From Oasisia sp. SBJ-2009 (Eukaryota > Annelida > Polychaeta > Sabellida > Siboglinidae): a stretch of DNA of 64,000 nt. The stretch covers positions 7,175,813-7,239,812 of the forward strand of contig OZ024856.1 of the NCBI GenBank assembly GCA_964017155.1, written 5' to 3'. Made by a program: the position numbers and the translations under genes. Each line of letters opens with the position of its first letter. Within the stretch, counting starts at the first letter, position 1. Under the pieces are notes generated by a model. It worked only from the letters and a program-made list of their open reading frames with translations, did not search any database and was not told the DNA's origin. Shown in pieces: positions 1-12,447 of this stretch.

Positions 1-516
1 AACTGATTATTTTAACTTTCATAACTTCCATATTTATTTATTCATTCATTCACCACTGGTATACTTTTAAAGTAATACATAATTTAATTAGTTCTATGGT
101 ATAACTTTATACACCTCTGCCTTCTGTGCAGTGATGTTAATATAAAAACAGACAAAATCAAACATTTGCATTAAACCTCCATAGACAGATTAAACCAATG
201 CTGAACTTAAACGAACTTTATTAAAACATCTGCATCAACACAAAGGTTTACATATGATTATGTCCACGTGGTAATGACCACCATCTCTGACGTGTCGTTA
301 AAGATACACCTTACATAAGCCATATCATAACCAGCATCCTGACAAACGAATCTAACTCCACCATGCCACTCTCCGTATCAAGTAAGATCGGCTGGCCACA
401 CATGCTTTCCCTGATTCACACTTCATATTACAAATATCCATTTAAGAGTTTCCTATCCACGACACCCTCGCCTTTCAAGCAGCTGATTTTGCTGTGAGAT
501 AAAGGTTGATGAATGG

Positions 517-566
517 TTGTAATCGGATAAGGCGCCATGTGGCTTAGGTTAGGGCGACTGTTTCAT
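517..566. repeat. 50-bp exact direct repeat, copy 1
   Basis: The segment starting TTGTAATCGGATAAGGCGCC and ending GGGCGACTGTTTCAT is repeated without a mismatch at 937-986, 420 bp downstream. Copy 1 is in ordinary mixed-composition DNA. Confidence 0.95.
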
Positions 567-880
567 CTGGAAACCTCAGAGCAGCGCTGACAGAACCTGA
601 TCCCGTGATCTATGGGAGAGGCTGGACTAGCTGATACAAACACGATATGAACAATGATACAATGATACCAGAGGACTGGGGCTGGGCACTTTTTGCCATG
701 ACAACCTCTCAAAAACAGGGGCAGGCCGAGATGAAGATGGATGGATGGATGGAGGGCAGGAGAGGCTGGTGGATGAATCAAAGATGCCGGACAATGGCAG
801 TATAAACTCACTACTTGTGGGAGAAAATTGTATTCTGTCAATTTTTTAAAGTCATGTGGGACAAAAATAATAAAATAGTG

Positions 881-1116
881 TAAATATATATACATATGTG
901 TATATATAATATATACACATATGTGTATATATTATATTGTAATCGGATAAGGCGCCATGTGGCTTAGGTTAGGGCGACTGTTTCATATACACATATATAT
1001 ACATATGTGTATATATAATATATATATATATATATATTTATATAGAGTATATATATATATACACACATGTATATATATATATATATATGTGTATATATGT
1101 ACAGCTGTATAATATA

Positions 1117-1154
<38 letters not shown>

Positions 1155-1224
1155 GAGTATATATATATATACACATGTATATATATATATATATATGTGT
1201 ATATATGTACAGCTGTATAATATA

Positions 1225-1269
<45 letters not shown>
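881..1269. repeat. TA-rich microsatellite with a 110-bp tandem duplication
   Basis: TA/CATATG-type simple repeat. A unit containing TTTATATAGAG ... GTACAGCTGTATAATATA occurs at about 1031-1140 and again at 1141-1245, i.e. period 110 bp. Long Tyr-Ile open frames here are artefacts of the repeat. Confidence 0.9.
937..986. repeat. 50-bp exact direct repeat, copy 2, inside a TA array
   Basis: An exact copy of 517-566, embedded in a TATATACACATATG microsatellite. With its CpGs (GGCGCC, GGGCGACTG) it contrasts sharply with the surrounding array. Template switching, local duplication or an assembly error are all possible. Confidence 0.95.
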
Positions 1270-1271
<2 letters not shown>

Positions 1272-1462
1272 CAACACACTATGTCACCCAAGTTACAAAT
1301 ATATTCAGCTAGTGTTATGGTGCTTTATATTACTGTATTACCCAAGTTAGAGAGGTATATTCAAGCGCCACAATTTTATGATAAAAACAATAAGTGTGAG
1401 ACATAAAAAGGGAAGAGAAAAGCAATAATTTTTGAAGTGGGCTAACAACAGAACAATGGTAC

Positions 1463-1480
1463 ATTATATATATATATGTA

Positions 1481-1531
<51 letters not shown>

Positions 1532-1625
1532 ATATGTATATGTATATGATATATTATATACATGTATATAATATATATATTATATATTATATATATATAT
1601 ATATAATATATTATATATATTATAT
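1463..1625. repeat. TA/GTATATAT microsatellite
   Basis: Uninterrupted TA-type simple repeat with GTATATAT variants; any coding frame across it is spurious. Confidence 0.95.
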
Positions 1626-2149
1626 GCTCTTGGAGATGTTCAAGTTGGCTGGTTGACTGGAGGATGAAGTGAGTACAGAGATGCCCAGTGTGTGGTGGAG
1701 TCTGCCACTGCACTACATGACTGGCCCTGCCTTGTGCCGGCGGCAGAGGAGAGTGCCACAAGAAGGCCAAGGGACAGACGGGTGATGGATGTGGGCAGAT
1801 GGGAGACATGGCAGTAGCCTTCATGTCTTGTCAGGGCTGGGGGCAGCCATACAGAGGCAGGGACGACCCCGACACAAGGTACACGCACAGAAGACTAGAG
1901 ACAGTACAGGATAAAGGATAAAGATGGAGACAAGCGAGGCCAGTCTCTCTGACAAGTCGACCATTCAACAGGAGCAGGACACGCCAGTGTGTTGTCAATG
2001 TTTCTCTCGCTATTGTTTTATATTGTAGCATATGTAGTGGTGTACACTGGCCACTACACACACCCACGAGGCAGGACTGATGATGTATGGTGTGTGTACT
2101 GAGAGAGTAATAAACGTGTGGGTGTGTGAGTGAGTGTGTGTGCATGAGC

Positions 2150-2158
2150 ATATATAAT

Positions 2159-2190
<32 letters not shown>

Positions 2191-2270
2191 TTATACACAC
2201 ACACAATTTAGTATAATTAACTGTAATTTTGAATACATGTTTAATACTTATATATGTTGAATTGAAACAC

Positions 2271-2307
<37 letters not shown>

Positions 2308-2357
2308 GAAACATAATTATATATATATATATATGTAATTTATTATATGTTTAATAC

Positions 2358-2394
<37 letters not shown>

Positions 2395-2401
2395 GAAACA
2401 T

Positions 2402-2433
<32 letters not shown>

Positions 2434-2470
2434 TTTATTATATGTTTAATACTTATATATGCTGAATGCA

Positions 2471-2527
<57 letters not shown>

Positions 2528-2639
2528 TGTATATATAATTTATTATAATTAACTATACTTTTGTATATGTTTAATACGTATACATGTTGAATGGAAAAAC
2601 ATAATTATATATATGTATATATGTATATATGTATATATG

Positions 2640-2670
<31 letters not shown>
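2150..2670. repeat. TA arrays with a degenerate ~90-110 bp tandem unit
   Basis: TA arrays alternate with a recurring segment of the form GTAATTTATTATATGTTTAATAC followed by a GAATGGAAACATAATTAT block. At least four degenerate copies occur between 2215 and 2640, so the TA tracts are part of a larger tandem unit. Confidence 0.8.
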
Positions 2671-2672
<2 letters not shown>

Positions 2673-3834
2673 ACAAACATAACTTAAATACATGCATATA
2701 TTGTCATACATAAATATTACATTTACAACCATAAGCATTACACAGGTATGTGTACATATAAATTACATGCTAATTTATTATGAAATACTAACATCTGTGT
2801 TCGGTGCATTCAATAATACACAAAATCATTTAACTCCACGAGCTACATTCCTAATTCAGACGCCCACTTCACTAAACTAAACAACCAAGTACACAATGTT
2901 TGCAGTTTGTGCCACGAATTATCAGCCCTGAATAAATCTCCAATTTGCAGCTAACCTAGAGATAAGCCTCTATAATAAATGGTGGTTCTATTGATTGCAG
3001 CCTGTGTGGACTACAGGAACATTAGAAATGCCTATCTTCCTCAACACACTCCGAGCTTCCTATTTGAATGCGTTCAATCCGCCTCAGCATAGAACACTGC
3101 CTTTTCATCGTGCAGGACTCCAAGGTCACTTTTTCCGACTCCTGCCTTGGCATGCACACACGCATCCATGTGTAATCTGTCGCTCACAGCGCGCCACAAA
3201 CATGCACGCACTAAAGCTGTACGCTGTCCCCCTCGAGTCGTACATAATAAATCGGCGCAAAACAACAGAAAGCCATAATAGGCGCCATCTTCACACGCGC
3301 AGCTCAATCTTACCGCTGACAATTCTTTCACATTACACGCCAATTATAATCCACTTTCTGACCCCGGCTAGCTCGAGGTGCCAATCACAATACGGTAACG
3401 TGTCATCGACATGAATTGATAAATATTTCATTGTTTCCTCAAGAGCCCCCCAGGATAGGAACCTGATTCTGAGTGATGGTCCTACGGGGAAGTCTGGTGG
3501 CGACTGCAGAACGGCTTGAGCAGATTTGGCAGGATGCATTGCCTAATTTGATTCATGCCGACTGATCAAAAATGCCTTTCTAATTATTTAAAAAATCCTT
3601 ACACTTCCCCTGCAAATGCAACAACTTTATTTTATTTTAATGCTGTTTCTTTTACCTTTTCTTGTGCTAAGTGAGTTATTCGATCAATTTAGTGTAGCAT
3701 AAATTAAACGTGTTGCTTACAAAAACTTCATTTTGTTGCGCCACTAAAAATAAACATTACACCACTCCAAAGAAACACAACTCGTCTGTGTCGCTTCCAC
3801 CTATTAAATCACTTCCAACATTTTCTAACCACAA

Positions 3835-3955
3835 GTCGATTAGCTTTAAAGGAACGCAAAACCGAAAAGTTACATGCTATGCACGTGAAAGAGTAAATAA
3901 AAACAAACTATTTTGAACGGTAATCACATTTTTAATGTCAATGGTTTATTAGTAA
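3835..3955 (+). repeat. Inverted duplication, copy A
   Basis: About 120 bp here match the reverse complement of 8756-8873. Perfect shared blocks include GAACGGTAATCACATTTTTA (3915-3934), GCACGTGAAAGAG (3881-3893) and TGGTTTATTAGTAAA (3942-3956), with weaker similarity through TTAAAGGAA at the outer side. The copies are about 4.8 kb apart in opposite orientation, and the DNA between them has no recognised transposase. Confidence 0.75.
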
Positions 3956-4061
3956 AAAAAATCTGAACACCTTTTCTATCAAAGTTTGTAAGTTGCGCCA
4001 TTTTGACTGATGTGTGACGTCAATAATGCTCGCAGTCTGGCAATTCTGTATTTAAAAATAA

Positions 4062-4076
4062 TCGCTAGGTGGCGCT
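4062..4076 (+). promoter_or_regulatory. CTCF-like motif
   Basis: TCGCTAGGTGGCGCT fits the consensus CCRSYAGRKGGCRSY at 14 of 15 positions and contains AGGTGGCGC, the core known in both fly and vertebrates. It is 100 bp past copy A of the inverted duplication. Confidence 0.5.
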
Positions 4077-5806
4077 GTGTACATCCGATTCGTGTAGGCG
4101 AACCGACCTGATTTTCGTTCAGAAATAGCTGAATTTCGATTGCAACGATAAGGGCCAACATTTTCAAGATAGAACTGAACGCGCTGGTAAACCTGGTAAA
4201 GAAGACCCGCCGGAAGCCGAAATGCAGAGGCGAGTAACAAGCCGAGGCGACATTGAGTGATCGACAAGTGGTCGAAACTCGCCGAAACTTCGAAAGGCGA
4301 ATGTATGCTGTTACTGTGGATACCCGTTACTGTAACTGTATTGTTAGGAGGAAGACTCAAAAATCTGTCGGTGAAGGTAAGCATTTATGTGTCTAATATG
4401 AGAAATGTTGCCCTAAATGTTCATTATGAAATCTGGGCTGGATGTTAATTTAAGTAATTAAAATATCAACGCCAACGGAGTCGAGGGTGGGTCAGTGACA
4501 CTGTCACTGACAGATATGCTGATGGCCACCTCGCATTCGGTCCCGGAATTCGGCAGTTTCTACTTAGTCACAGCCATGCCATGTATTATTCTCCAAGTCA
4601 GTGGTGTAGTGTCGGATATGTTATACACAACTAGAAGTTACCCAATTTGAAACACATCATATCACATATGGGGTCATGGCTCTCCGATTTATCTCAGCCT
4701 GACACAGACTGACAGAGTGACAGGCTCGGTCCTTCGCCCATGTTTTCAGGAATCAATTTCCAAATTGCCCACAAATCATTGAAATGTGGAAAAAATGCAG
4801 ATTAATTGTTGTTTTTTCAAATACTGGACATTATTATATTAACAGCAGCGACTGTGGCATGTTTTTTGTATTATTGACATAGCATGACCTGTGCGACTAA
4901 AAAACAGATGTGTGTCAATATTGATTGTTCTTTTAATAGGCGTGGTATATTTAAAGCGAGGGTTTGGAGCCTAATTCTGGAGGGCTAAATAAAGAAAGAA
5001 AATCACCACCCATGTTCTTTATGAAATCAACTTCATGCTGAATAATAAAGTTGTTTTTAGCTGAATATATGTCTCTATTAAAAATAACCATTTTGAACTG
5101 GGTAAAAGTAACACAACTAGCAGAACAAATATTCTAAACTATAACATATGTGGATATATTTATGTATATTCTGTGGTGGTCTTAATTGCAATGTAACTTT
5201 GTTGTCGTGTCAAGGTAACCATAATAGTAGCTGTGATGTTCTATATTGTGCTAATAATATTTCTTATTCATGAAAAACTCATTTATACATCTGGTTCTGT
5301 TTCAGATGTGCCATGATATATTACAAATGGCCATGGATTTTATAGTCTGTGTTTGGAGCAGACAGTGCTTCCAAATGTTAGACAACTGTCACATATATCT
5401 GCCAACAAAGATGTAAGTATAATATTATGTTCATGTATTTATAACAACAGTGAAATGTGTTGCTCACAATTTATTGACAATGAAAATAACATTAGAGTAA
5501 CCAGAACACCAAACATTTTATATAATACAAATGACATTTCATACAATGAAAACACCACATATTATTCCATAGTAGAAATATACCCAAAAAATTAGGTTTA
5601 ACAGTAAATGATGTAGGATCATTCTAGAACATTTCGAGTAGCATGGCCAGTTGTCCACTATGTGAGAATTGAAAAAAGTTCCAGTGATTTTATAAAAACA
5701 GAACATGTATTCTATTGTATTTTCTACAATGATAATGGATTGAGTTACCTCCATTTTCATATGTCACCTGTCAACACAGTTCTTATATAGTGCAGTATCC
5801 AATCCT

Positions 5807-5951
5807 CAGACATGGGGTCAAATACATTTGTATTTGAAAGTATTTAAATAGTTTTAAGTAACTGTAATTGATGTTTAGTAATTAAATGTATTTGGATTCC
5901 TCAAGAGTATTTGTATTTAAATAAATGTCAACGTATTTGACCCCATGTCTG
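5807..5951. mobile_element. 145-bp MITE with 19-bp perfect inverted ends (hAT-like)
   Basis: The first 19 bases, CAGACATGGGGTCAAATAC, are exactly repeated in inverse at 5933-5951. The inside is AT-rich with many TATTTGTATTTAAA-type motifs, so the whole unit could fold on itself. Ends starting CAG and short length fit a non-autonomous hAT-type element, but the flanking 8-mers (CCAATCCT and CTCGGCAT) do not match as a target duplication. The superfamily is therefore tentative, while the inverted-repeat structure is directly visible. Confidence 0.75.
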
Positions 5952-5960
5952 CTCGGCATT

Positions 5961-6243
5961 GTCCAAAGTGCTTTACACTTTACTCCCTGGCATACCTATT
6001 CAGTTAAACACCATCTCATGACTGTGGGAAGCATCCAGCTAAGCTGTAATTAATGAATCAAGACGGTTCGTGTTACAAATATCCACCACTGTCAATAGCC
6101 AGTTACTTGTTTACACAGCCGAGTGAATTGGAGCAATGACGGGTGAACAGACTTGCCCAAGGTTCGACACAGCAGCACATGGTTTCGTTCTCGTAGTTGA
6201 GAGTCTGAAGCCAAGTCCAAAGCTTTAAACCACTGTGCCACTA
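5961..6243. repeat. Decayed SINE-like dispersed repeat
   Basis: The stretch runs from AAAGTGCTTTACACTTTAC, through GAGTGAATTGGAGCAATGA and ACTTGCCCAAGG, to AAAGCTTTAAACCACTGTGCC. This order matches a repeat common in aquatic animal genomes (AAGCGCTTTACA ... CTTGCCCAAGGACAC ... GGATTCGAACC ... TTTAACCACTGCGCCAC), partly tRNA-like. The GGATTCGAACC block is degraded here. It starts 10 bp after the MITE. Recognition is from memory of the pattern. Confidence 0.5.
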
Positions 6244-8339
6244 TACATAGTTGATATATTTATTTAAGCCTTATTTTATTTCAGGAGTCCAAGTCGGCCA
6301 TATACAGAGAATTTTACCCGGTGGATCCATGACAGGCTTGGTCGAAGGGTACAGAGAGTCATACCAGTGTATACCGGCCATAAGATCGAACTTCTGTGCT
6401 CTCAGCAGAGAACAAGATCTAGGATAACACTTGGCACTTGTTGACTGCTGCCCTTGCGAATTATCAGTTGATTTGTGAATAAGCAGTTGGATTGTCAATG
6501 AACAAATCAACTGACTCTTGACACCAGCAGACCTTCTTTCATTAGCTAGGGCATATCTGAACCAAGGATTGCAATTCTGACATGGACAGTCGTTGTGGGC
6601 AGCGGCCAGAGTTCTGACAAAGATGTAATTCACCATTCACTCATTCTTCCCACCACGGTGTGGTGGATCTGCAGGTAAACATACAGCTGTAGTGTCTTCT
6701 GCAGCTCCAATTACTTGCGTCTTGACCAGAAAACAGCCATGTTGTCAAGGTTCGCTAGGACGTGGCCGGACGTTCTTGCTAGAGCCATGGTTCCATCCTA
6801 TAAATAAACAGGACATGCTGTACTGCTAAATATTTGTGTCATGTTGTATCTTATATACAGTGGTTTGTTATCAAGTGTGGTTGTCTTTAATAAAAAAAAT
6901 TGTTATAATGACATTTAAGTGCTTCAGATTCTATTATCCAATAAACACAAACGTTGGCACCTCAAAATATCAATCGAACAGGAATATCTATGACAATGTA
7001 TATTTTAACTGGCAAAATGTCATATTGACACATCACGCCAATGTGCATGGTGGATCATCTGACTTACTTGCTAAACTATTGGATTAAATTATTATTGAAT
7101 TAGGTTAGTGATTTGCACTCTTATTGAAGAAACTGGTACCAAATGTTTACCGACTGATCTTGTGGGATATCTACAAATCCTCGTTGACTCGTTCCATCTA
7201 GTATATTATGCTAGTCTGTTATTGGGGTGTGTTAATGTTTCTTCTTGTTTGCTGAGTGTGTCCCAATATTTTAAGAAACTCTACCTACCAATAAAGGCAA
7301 TATTGCAAATTTGCAAAATAATTTTTACAGTACATAAGTTATGTCTCATCATAGCTAATTATTCATCCTTTACTGTAAGCCTGTAACATGTCCTAGTATC
7401 AATGTATTAGTATCTGAACTGACACAGCACACAGAATTTGTAATTGTGTGTCTCGCTGAACGAATAACATGATTGAAAACAACATTCGCAATGCCAGTTT
7501 GTGATGTTTGAATAATATATTTACTGAAAAATATTGCAGGCATGCTGGCACATTCACAGTGGTCAACCTGAAAATAGGAACTGCGTAACTATGAAAGGCA
7601 GTATTTTTGAAAACTTATTTAGTGAATATTGTAAAACCTTAATTTATTCTTTAGACCTATTTATTTTAATGTTTTAAAGTATTTATTAAAATATTTTATT
7701 AAAGTAATTTTTAAGTTTATTCAAATAATCAAAGAAAATATGTTTTAATGTCTTAACATATTTAATTTACCTTTATAGATACATTTCAAATAAATTATTC
7801 TCTACTTTTTTAATTAATTTTTTATTTATGCTAATGTTTTAAATTATATATTATTTCAATCTATTTTAACAAATATATTTTGCATGTTTTATGTACCTAT
7901 TTCAATCTGTATTGATTGCCCAGAGAATGAAATAAACTAACCAAAATCTAGGTGCTATATTATCGTTCATGCGAATTGATGGGGACATCTATGATCTGGC
8001 TTGCATTCAGCTGTGTTTTAATGTTACGGTCATGTTTAACACATGTAGCTTTACCTTATTTATATGCCTCTGTTCATGCAAACGTGATACCATTCAATGT
8101 AGGATAAAATCAAACTAATAATAATGAATAACAATATCGAACGGTTTAACTCGCTTGGACTTGGTCCTAGACCTAGTTAGCGGCTCCATGATCCCATGTC
8201 ATGTACATACCTTCTAGAACGTTAACTGTGGTGGATGTTTATAAAATATATCAGTATGCACATAAGTCATAACGACAGACATCGCAATGTGTCTAATGGT
8301 ACAAGATTTAAATAATTTAGACACAGAAGACTTAATATT
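6244..8339. other. Intron 7 AT-rich DNA
   Basis: AT-rich, especially 7.6-7.9 kb, with no repeat family or coding frame that I recognise. Confidence 0.6.
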
Positions 8340-8755
8340 TACTAACCTTCTTGCGCGCGCTGACTTGGCTACGGCGATGGAAGGTTTCGACCGGTAACCC
8401 GTTTCAACGACTATCGTTGGTGATTAAATATCGCGCCAATATCGTTTGCAGAGCTCTAAATTTCAAAACTCGACGTCGCCAACGTTTCTGCGGATCTTGA
8501 CCCACTATATACGATGAGAAACATCCCATTCGAAGCAAGGTTCTTCGAACGGATGTTCTTCTTCGAAGTTCGGGTATCTGACAACATTGTGTTTACAACG
8601 GCGATAAGCATTATTATGCGTCATCGGACACGTGACTTTAAGGCCGGTTCTGCGTGCTGAATGGTTATACAACAGGAAGAGGCGGACCGGGGCGCGTTAA
8701 TGGCCGCCTCTACGGAGCCGAGGATTTCAGTGAAATTATCCACTTTGAAATTATT

Positions 8756-8873
8756 TTACTAATAAACCACTGTCGTTAAAAATGTGATTACCGTTCAGAA
8801 TGGTTGCTTTGTATTAGCTCTTTCACGTGCATATCACGTAATATTTCCCTTTTGGCTTCCTTTAATGAAATTA
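8756..8873 (-). repeat. Inverted duplication, copy B
   Basis: This is the reverse-oriented partner of 3835-3955. It reads TTTACTAATAAACCA, then TTAAAAATGTGATTACCGTTC (8777-8797), then CTCTTTCACGTGC. It lies inside the CpG-rich block of 8.34-9.56 kb, whereas copy A lies in AT-richer DNA. The conserved cores separated by diverged spacers look more like a constrained or old repeat than a recent copy. Confidence 0.75.
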
Positions 8874-9332
8874 ATCCAGTGAATGGGCCGAGGCTGACTT
8901 CCCAAAGCAATGCAAATATTGTGCGTTTAATGCGTTCTGTCGAAGCATGCTGCGGGGCTGTGGACGGACGTCAATGCACAGCCACAAACTAACGCCCCGC
9001 GCTTAGACGCAACCGTAAGCGGTCTTTATCGTGTCATTAAACTGCTTTAAGGGCTCTTACCAAACATATAAAATATGCACATAAATACTCGCCGTGTTCC
9101 GCTGCGCTGCACCGCAATTAGCATAATTGTCAAAGGCACCCTACACCTCTTTTTGCCGCATTCAAACGCAGCGGGTACCGACGACAAAAGTGACGATTGT
9201 CTGTCGGCAAGCTAGCACGCCTCGACCCATAGCGATGCACCCTGAATAGGACACCTCGGCACAGGGGGTGAACCGGGCCCACCGCGCCGATCACCGAACG
9301 CGAACATAACTTTTGAAATCATAGAATCGCTC

Positions 9333-9347
9333 CCACCAGGGGGCTGG
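9333..9347 (+). promoter_or_regulatory. CTCF-like motif
   Basis: CCACCAGGGGGCTGG fits 13 of 15 consensus positions, with the full CCACCAGGGGGC core. It lies in a CpG-rich block. Confidence 0.45.
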
Positions 9348-10244
9348 CTTGTTTTCACCGGAGGGACAATCTTATATTGTACCGCGGAGACGGCGCTGGC
9401 ATTGATTGATCCGAGAGCGGAACGCTAGGATACACACGCAAAATACACGCGCAATGCGAAATCAGAGTCAATTTGGGAGCTTTCTAATTTTATCCGGCCA
9501 TTTCAGGTAAATACTTCCACCGCCCCCTCCCCCGTCGGGATCCAGTTACCCTGACCCGGTTCTGCGTTTTGACCTGACCAGCTGCCCGATGCATTGAGCT
9601 GACACAAGGGAGAATATGAAAGTTTAAATGATGCGGAGATCCTAATGGGAAATGTTACTGATGATGGCTGGATGCCGCTGGGTAAACAAGGTGGATATTA
9701 TATTCTACATCACCGCTAAATGTTACATTTGAATCTGGTTCGGGTTTCCGAAGATTTATTATGATGAAACCTGATATTAATTTGAACAGTCACTCTAGCC
9801 ACTTGATGAATGCATCTTATTATTGTCATAGTCACTTGATGAATTAACTCAAAGGTTTTCGAAATACAATCGGCTGCGGGAAAACCTACAAAACTAATTA
9901 AAATCCTTAACCACATTTGATTCTAAGGTCCTGTCATTTCATAACGTCTTGGGTGAATGACAGTGTAAACATCAGACATGTTTTAAACATGAACTTTGAA
10001 GGTCTCTCTACAGCGCTATCTGATTCTCATCCTGTTGCAAATTAATTTTTAAAAATTAAACAACATCCCTTATAGAATTCTTGCATTAGTTTTGATGAAT
10101 TCTTAACATAAATTATTTTAAACATTTGTCAAAATTCAGCAAACAGAAAGTTTTTATATAAATAAACTAACCAGAAATTGTGTATGTTACTAAATAATCA
10201 GTACATTAACTTGATGACCTTAGTTAACAGTATATAGCAGTGTG

Positions 10245-10246
<2 letters not shown>

Positions 10247-10289
<43 letters not shown>
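10247..10289. repeat. TA microsatellite
   Basis: About 20 uninterrupted TA units. Confidence 0.95.
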
Positions 10290-10292
<3 letters not shown>

Positions 10293-11386
10293 TCACACAC
10301 TAAACATTCCTTATAAAACTATCATATACACTGTGTATTTATTAACACAAGGAATAACAAAAAACTATGTTACAATACATTATTAAATTTAATATAAAAG
10401 CAATACTCTAAGCAGATTATACTTAACCATAATTTGTACTTTGAAAATGCTCGAATACGAATGGTCATTACATGACATTTTTCATTACGTATATGTTGCA
10501 TTGCAGTATGTGGCCAGTCTTTGAGGTTTTACGAGGTGAGTTGTCACACGTTGTAATGGGTTGTAACGGGTTACCCGCTGTTGTAATGGCTGCTATAGTG
10601 TGTCTACCTGTGCCTTCTGAGTGAGCTATGCTAAATGCAGCTCTATAACTTGAGCAAGTTTCCAAGAAATGTTTTCACAAACGTAAGGTTGTGTGGGTCG
10701 TTGTGGTCTGCCCAGAGATTGGCCCGAGGGTCAGCAGTCAGCAGCCAGCCAGCACTCAGGACCAGAGTAAACTGCCTACAGACTACATTCATCTGCGATA
10801 CATTTAATCACTGGATGCTTTCTGTCATCAATCGCCAATCAATATTCCCTTGGTCATGGTAACTTGCCAAACTTCCAGAGGCCAGAAATTAGCACCAGTG
10901 TTGTCCCCCAGGGCAACACTGCCATGTGGACTGGTGGATTTCAAATCTGACATAGGATACACCCCGCAATACACCTATGATACACCACGTGTGCTCATAC
11001 ACTGGTTCAACAGCAACGTTCCTCATTGCTTCTGGTAACTCTGCTGCAAAATGTGAAAAATGCATGTATGACTGATTTATCCCATCATAAGAGATAACTT
11101 TGTTGGTATTCACTTCTAAATTGTTTAAATAACATGTAGAGTTGGTTAAATTAAAAAAAAAAAATTATATCTTTGCTTACATAACACTAATATCTTGTAT
11201 CAATTTGATATCACAACCACGAACACCACTAAAGTGTACTAATTTTGGCACGCAAATACGCAAATATAGTATACCCTCAATATTATTACTGCCTTAGGGA
11301 CATCATAAATAATAAAATAAATTTACTTACTTACATAACTAATAAAAACAGGAATAGAAACTTCCCTGTAAATTACTTTCTTTTAT

Positions 11387-11390
<4 letters not shown>

Positions 11391-11481
<91 letters not shown>
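11391..11481. repeat. TA microsatellite
   Basis: About 45 TA units with one GTATATGTA interruption near 11434. Confidence 0.95.
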
Positions 11482-11483
<2 letters not shown>

Positions 11484-11530
11484 ACCTCAACAGGAACTGT
11501 GCTCAAGCATGAACAGTGAATCTCTGTGGC

Positions 11531-11590
11531 AGGAGGCAGGGGGCAGGGGGCAGGAGGCAGGGGGCAGGAGGCAGGGGGCAGGGGGCAGTG
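11531..11590. repeat. GGGGCAG/GAGGCAG heptanucleotide array
   Basis: About eight 7-bp units GGGGCAG or GAGGCAG in tandem, just after the TA array and a 50-bp unique spacer. The plus strand is G-rich with many runs of three to five G. Confidence 0.9.
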
Positions 11591-12073
11591 GACGGTCTGT
11601 CTGTGTGTCTGGGTGATGAAGTGGCTACACCACTGTGGAGATACACATCCTACAACTTCGGCGCTAATGACCAAGTGTTCACAAACGTAGACTGAGCCGA
11701 CTGACAGAACCAGAGATAAACATGTCCACAACCATGTTGCTGCCACCGGCCGGTATTAATCACTGCGAATATAAAATATAACGACTGGCGGCAAGTTGTG
11801 TTCACGGCTGACCTGCGGGTCACTCGTTTTTTGGAAGCTATTAAATTGCATTGACAGATATAAAGTTCTGAAAAATTTAAACAAGATACGATGTTATACT
11901 GCAGGGTTTTTTAATATGTAAAAAAATTATATCTGTAAAGCTGCAGTAACCAAAGTCCAATGTTTGCATGTTTGCACATAGTATTATCATAAAATTTGTA
12001 ATTAGTATCCAATTTTACATATGGTAACATTAATTTTATTACTTCCCTTTTTAGCTATATATTATTTATAATG

Positions 12074-12103
<30 letters not shown>

Positions 12104-12105
<2 letters not shown>

Positions 12106-12273
12106 TATTTATGTTTTTATGCAAATGTTTATACATATATACATATATAGATTGAGAACAATTTTAATATAAAAAGAAAAAACAGCTATTTATAATAATT
12201 ATTATGAAGGTAATAATTATTATTTGAAAATGTTACTCTTATATGAAGTTGATATATATATTGTTCCCTTTTA

Positions 12274-12356
<83 letters not shown>

Positions 12357-12395
12357 CATTACATATATATATATATAATATATATAATACAATAC

Positions 12396-12447
<52 letters not shown>

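Larger units (their letters stand above)
2671..5806. other. Intron 7 unique DNA
   Basis: Mixed-composition DNA with copy A of the inverted duplication, the CTCF-like site at 4062 and a perfect 21-bp palindrome GTCAGTGACACTGTCACTGAC, cut as 10+1+10 bases, at 4491-4511. Nothing else recognised. Confidence 0.6.
8340..9560. other. CpG-rich block of intron 7
   Basis: Sharp rise in CpG content between AT-rich flanks. It contains copy B of the inverted duplication and a CTCF-like motif. No microsatellite and no convincing coding frame. The strongest candidate regulatory block in intron 7. Confidence 0.4.

Noticed and set aside
6040..6245. Possible tRNA gene (GGTTCGACAC, TTTAAACCACTGTGCC)
   Set aside because: No cloverleaf can be drawn; it matches a decayed SINE-like repeat better.
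10007..10020. CAGCGCTATCT as a CTCF-like site
   Set aside because: The core GGC is changed to AGC in AGATAGCGCTG; too weak to list, although TTAGCGCTATCT recurs near 36099.
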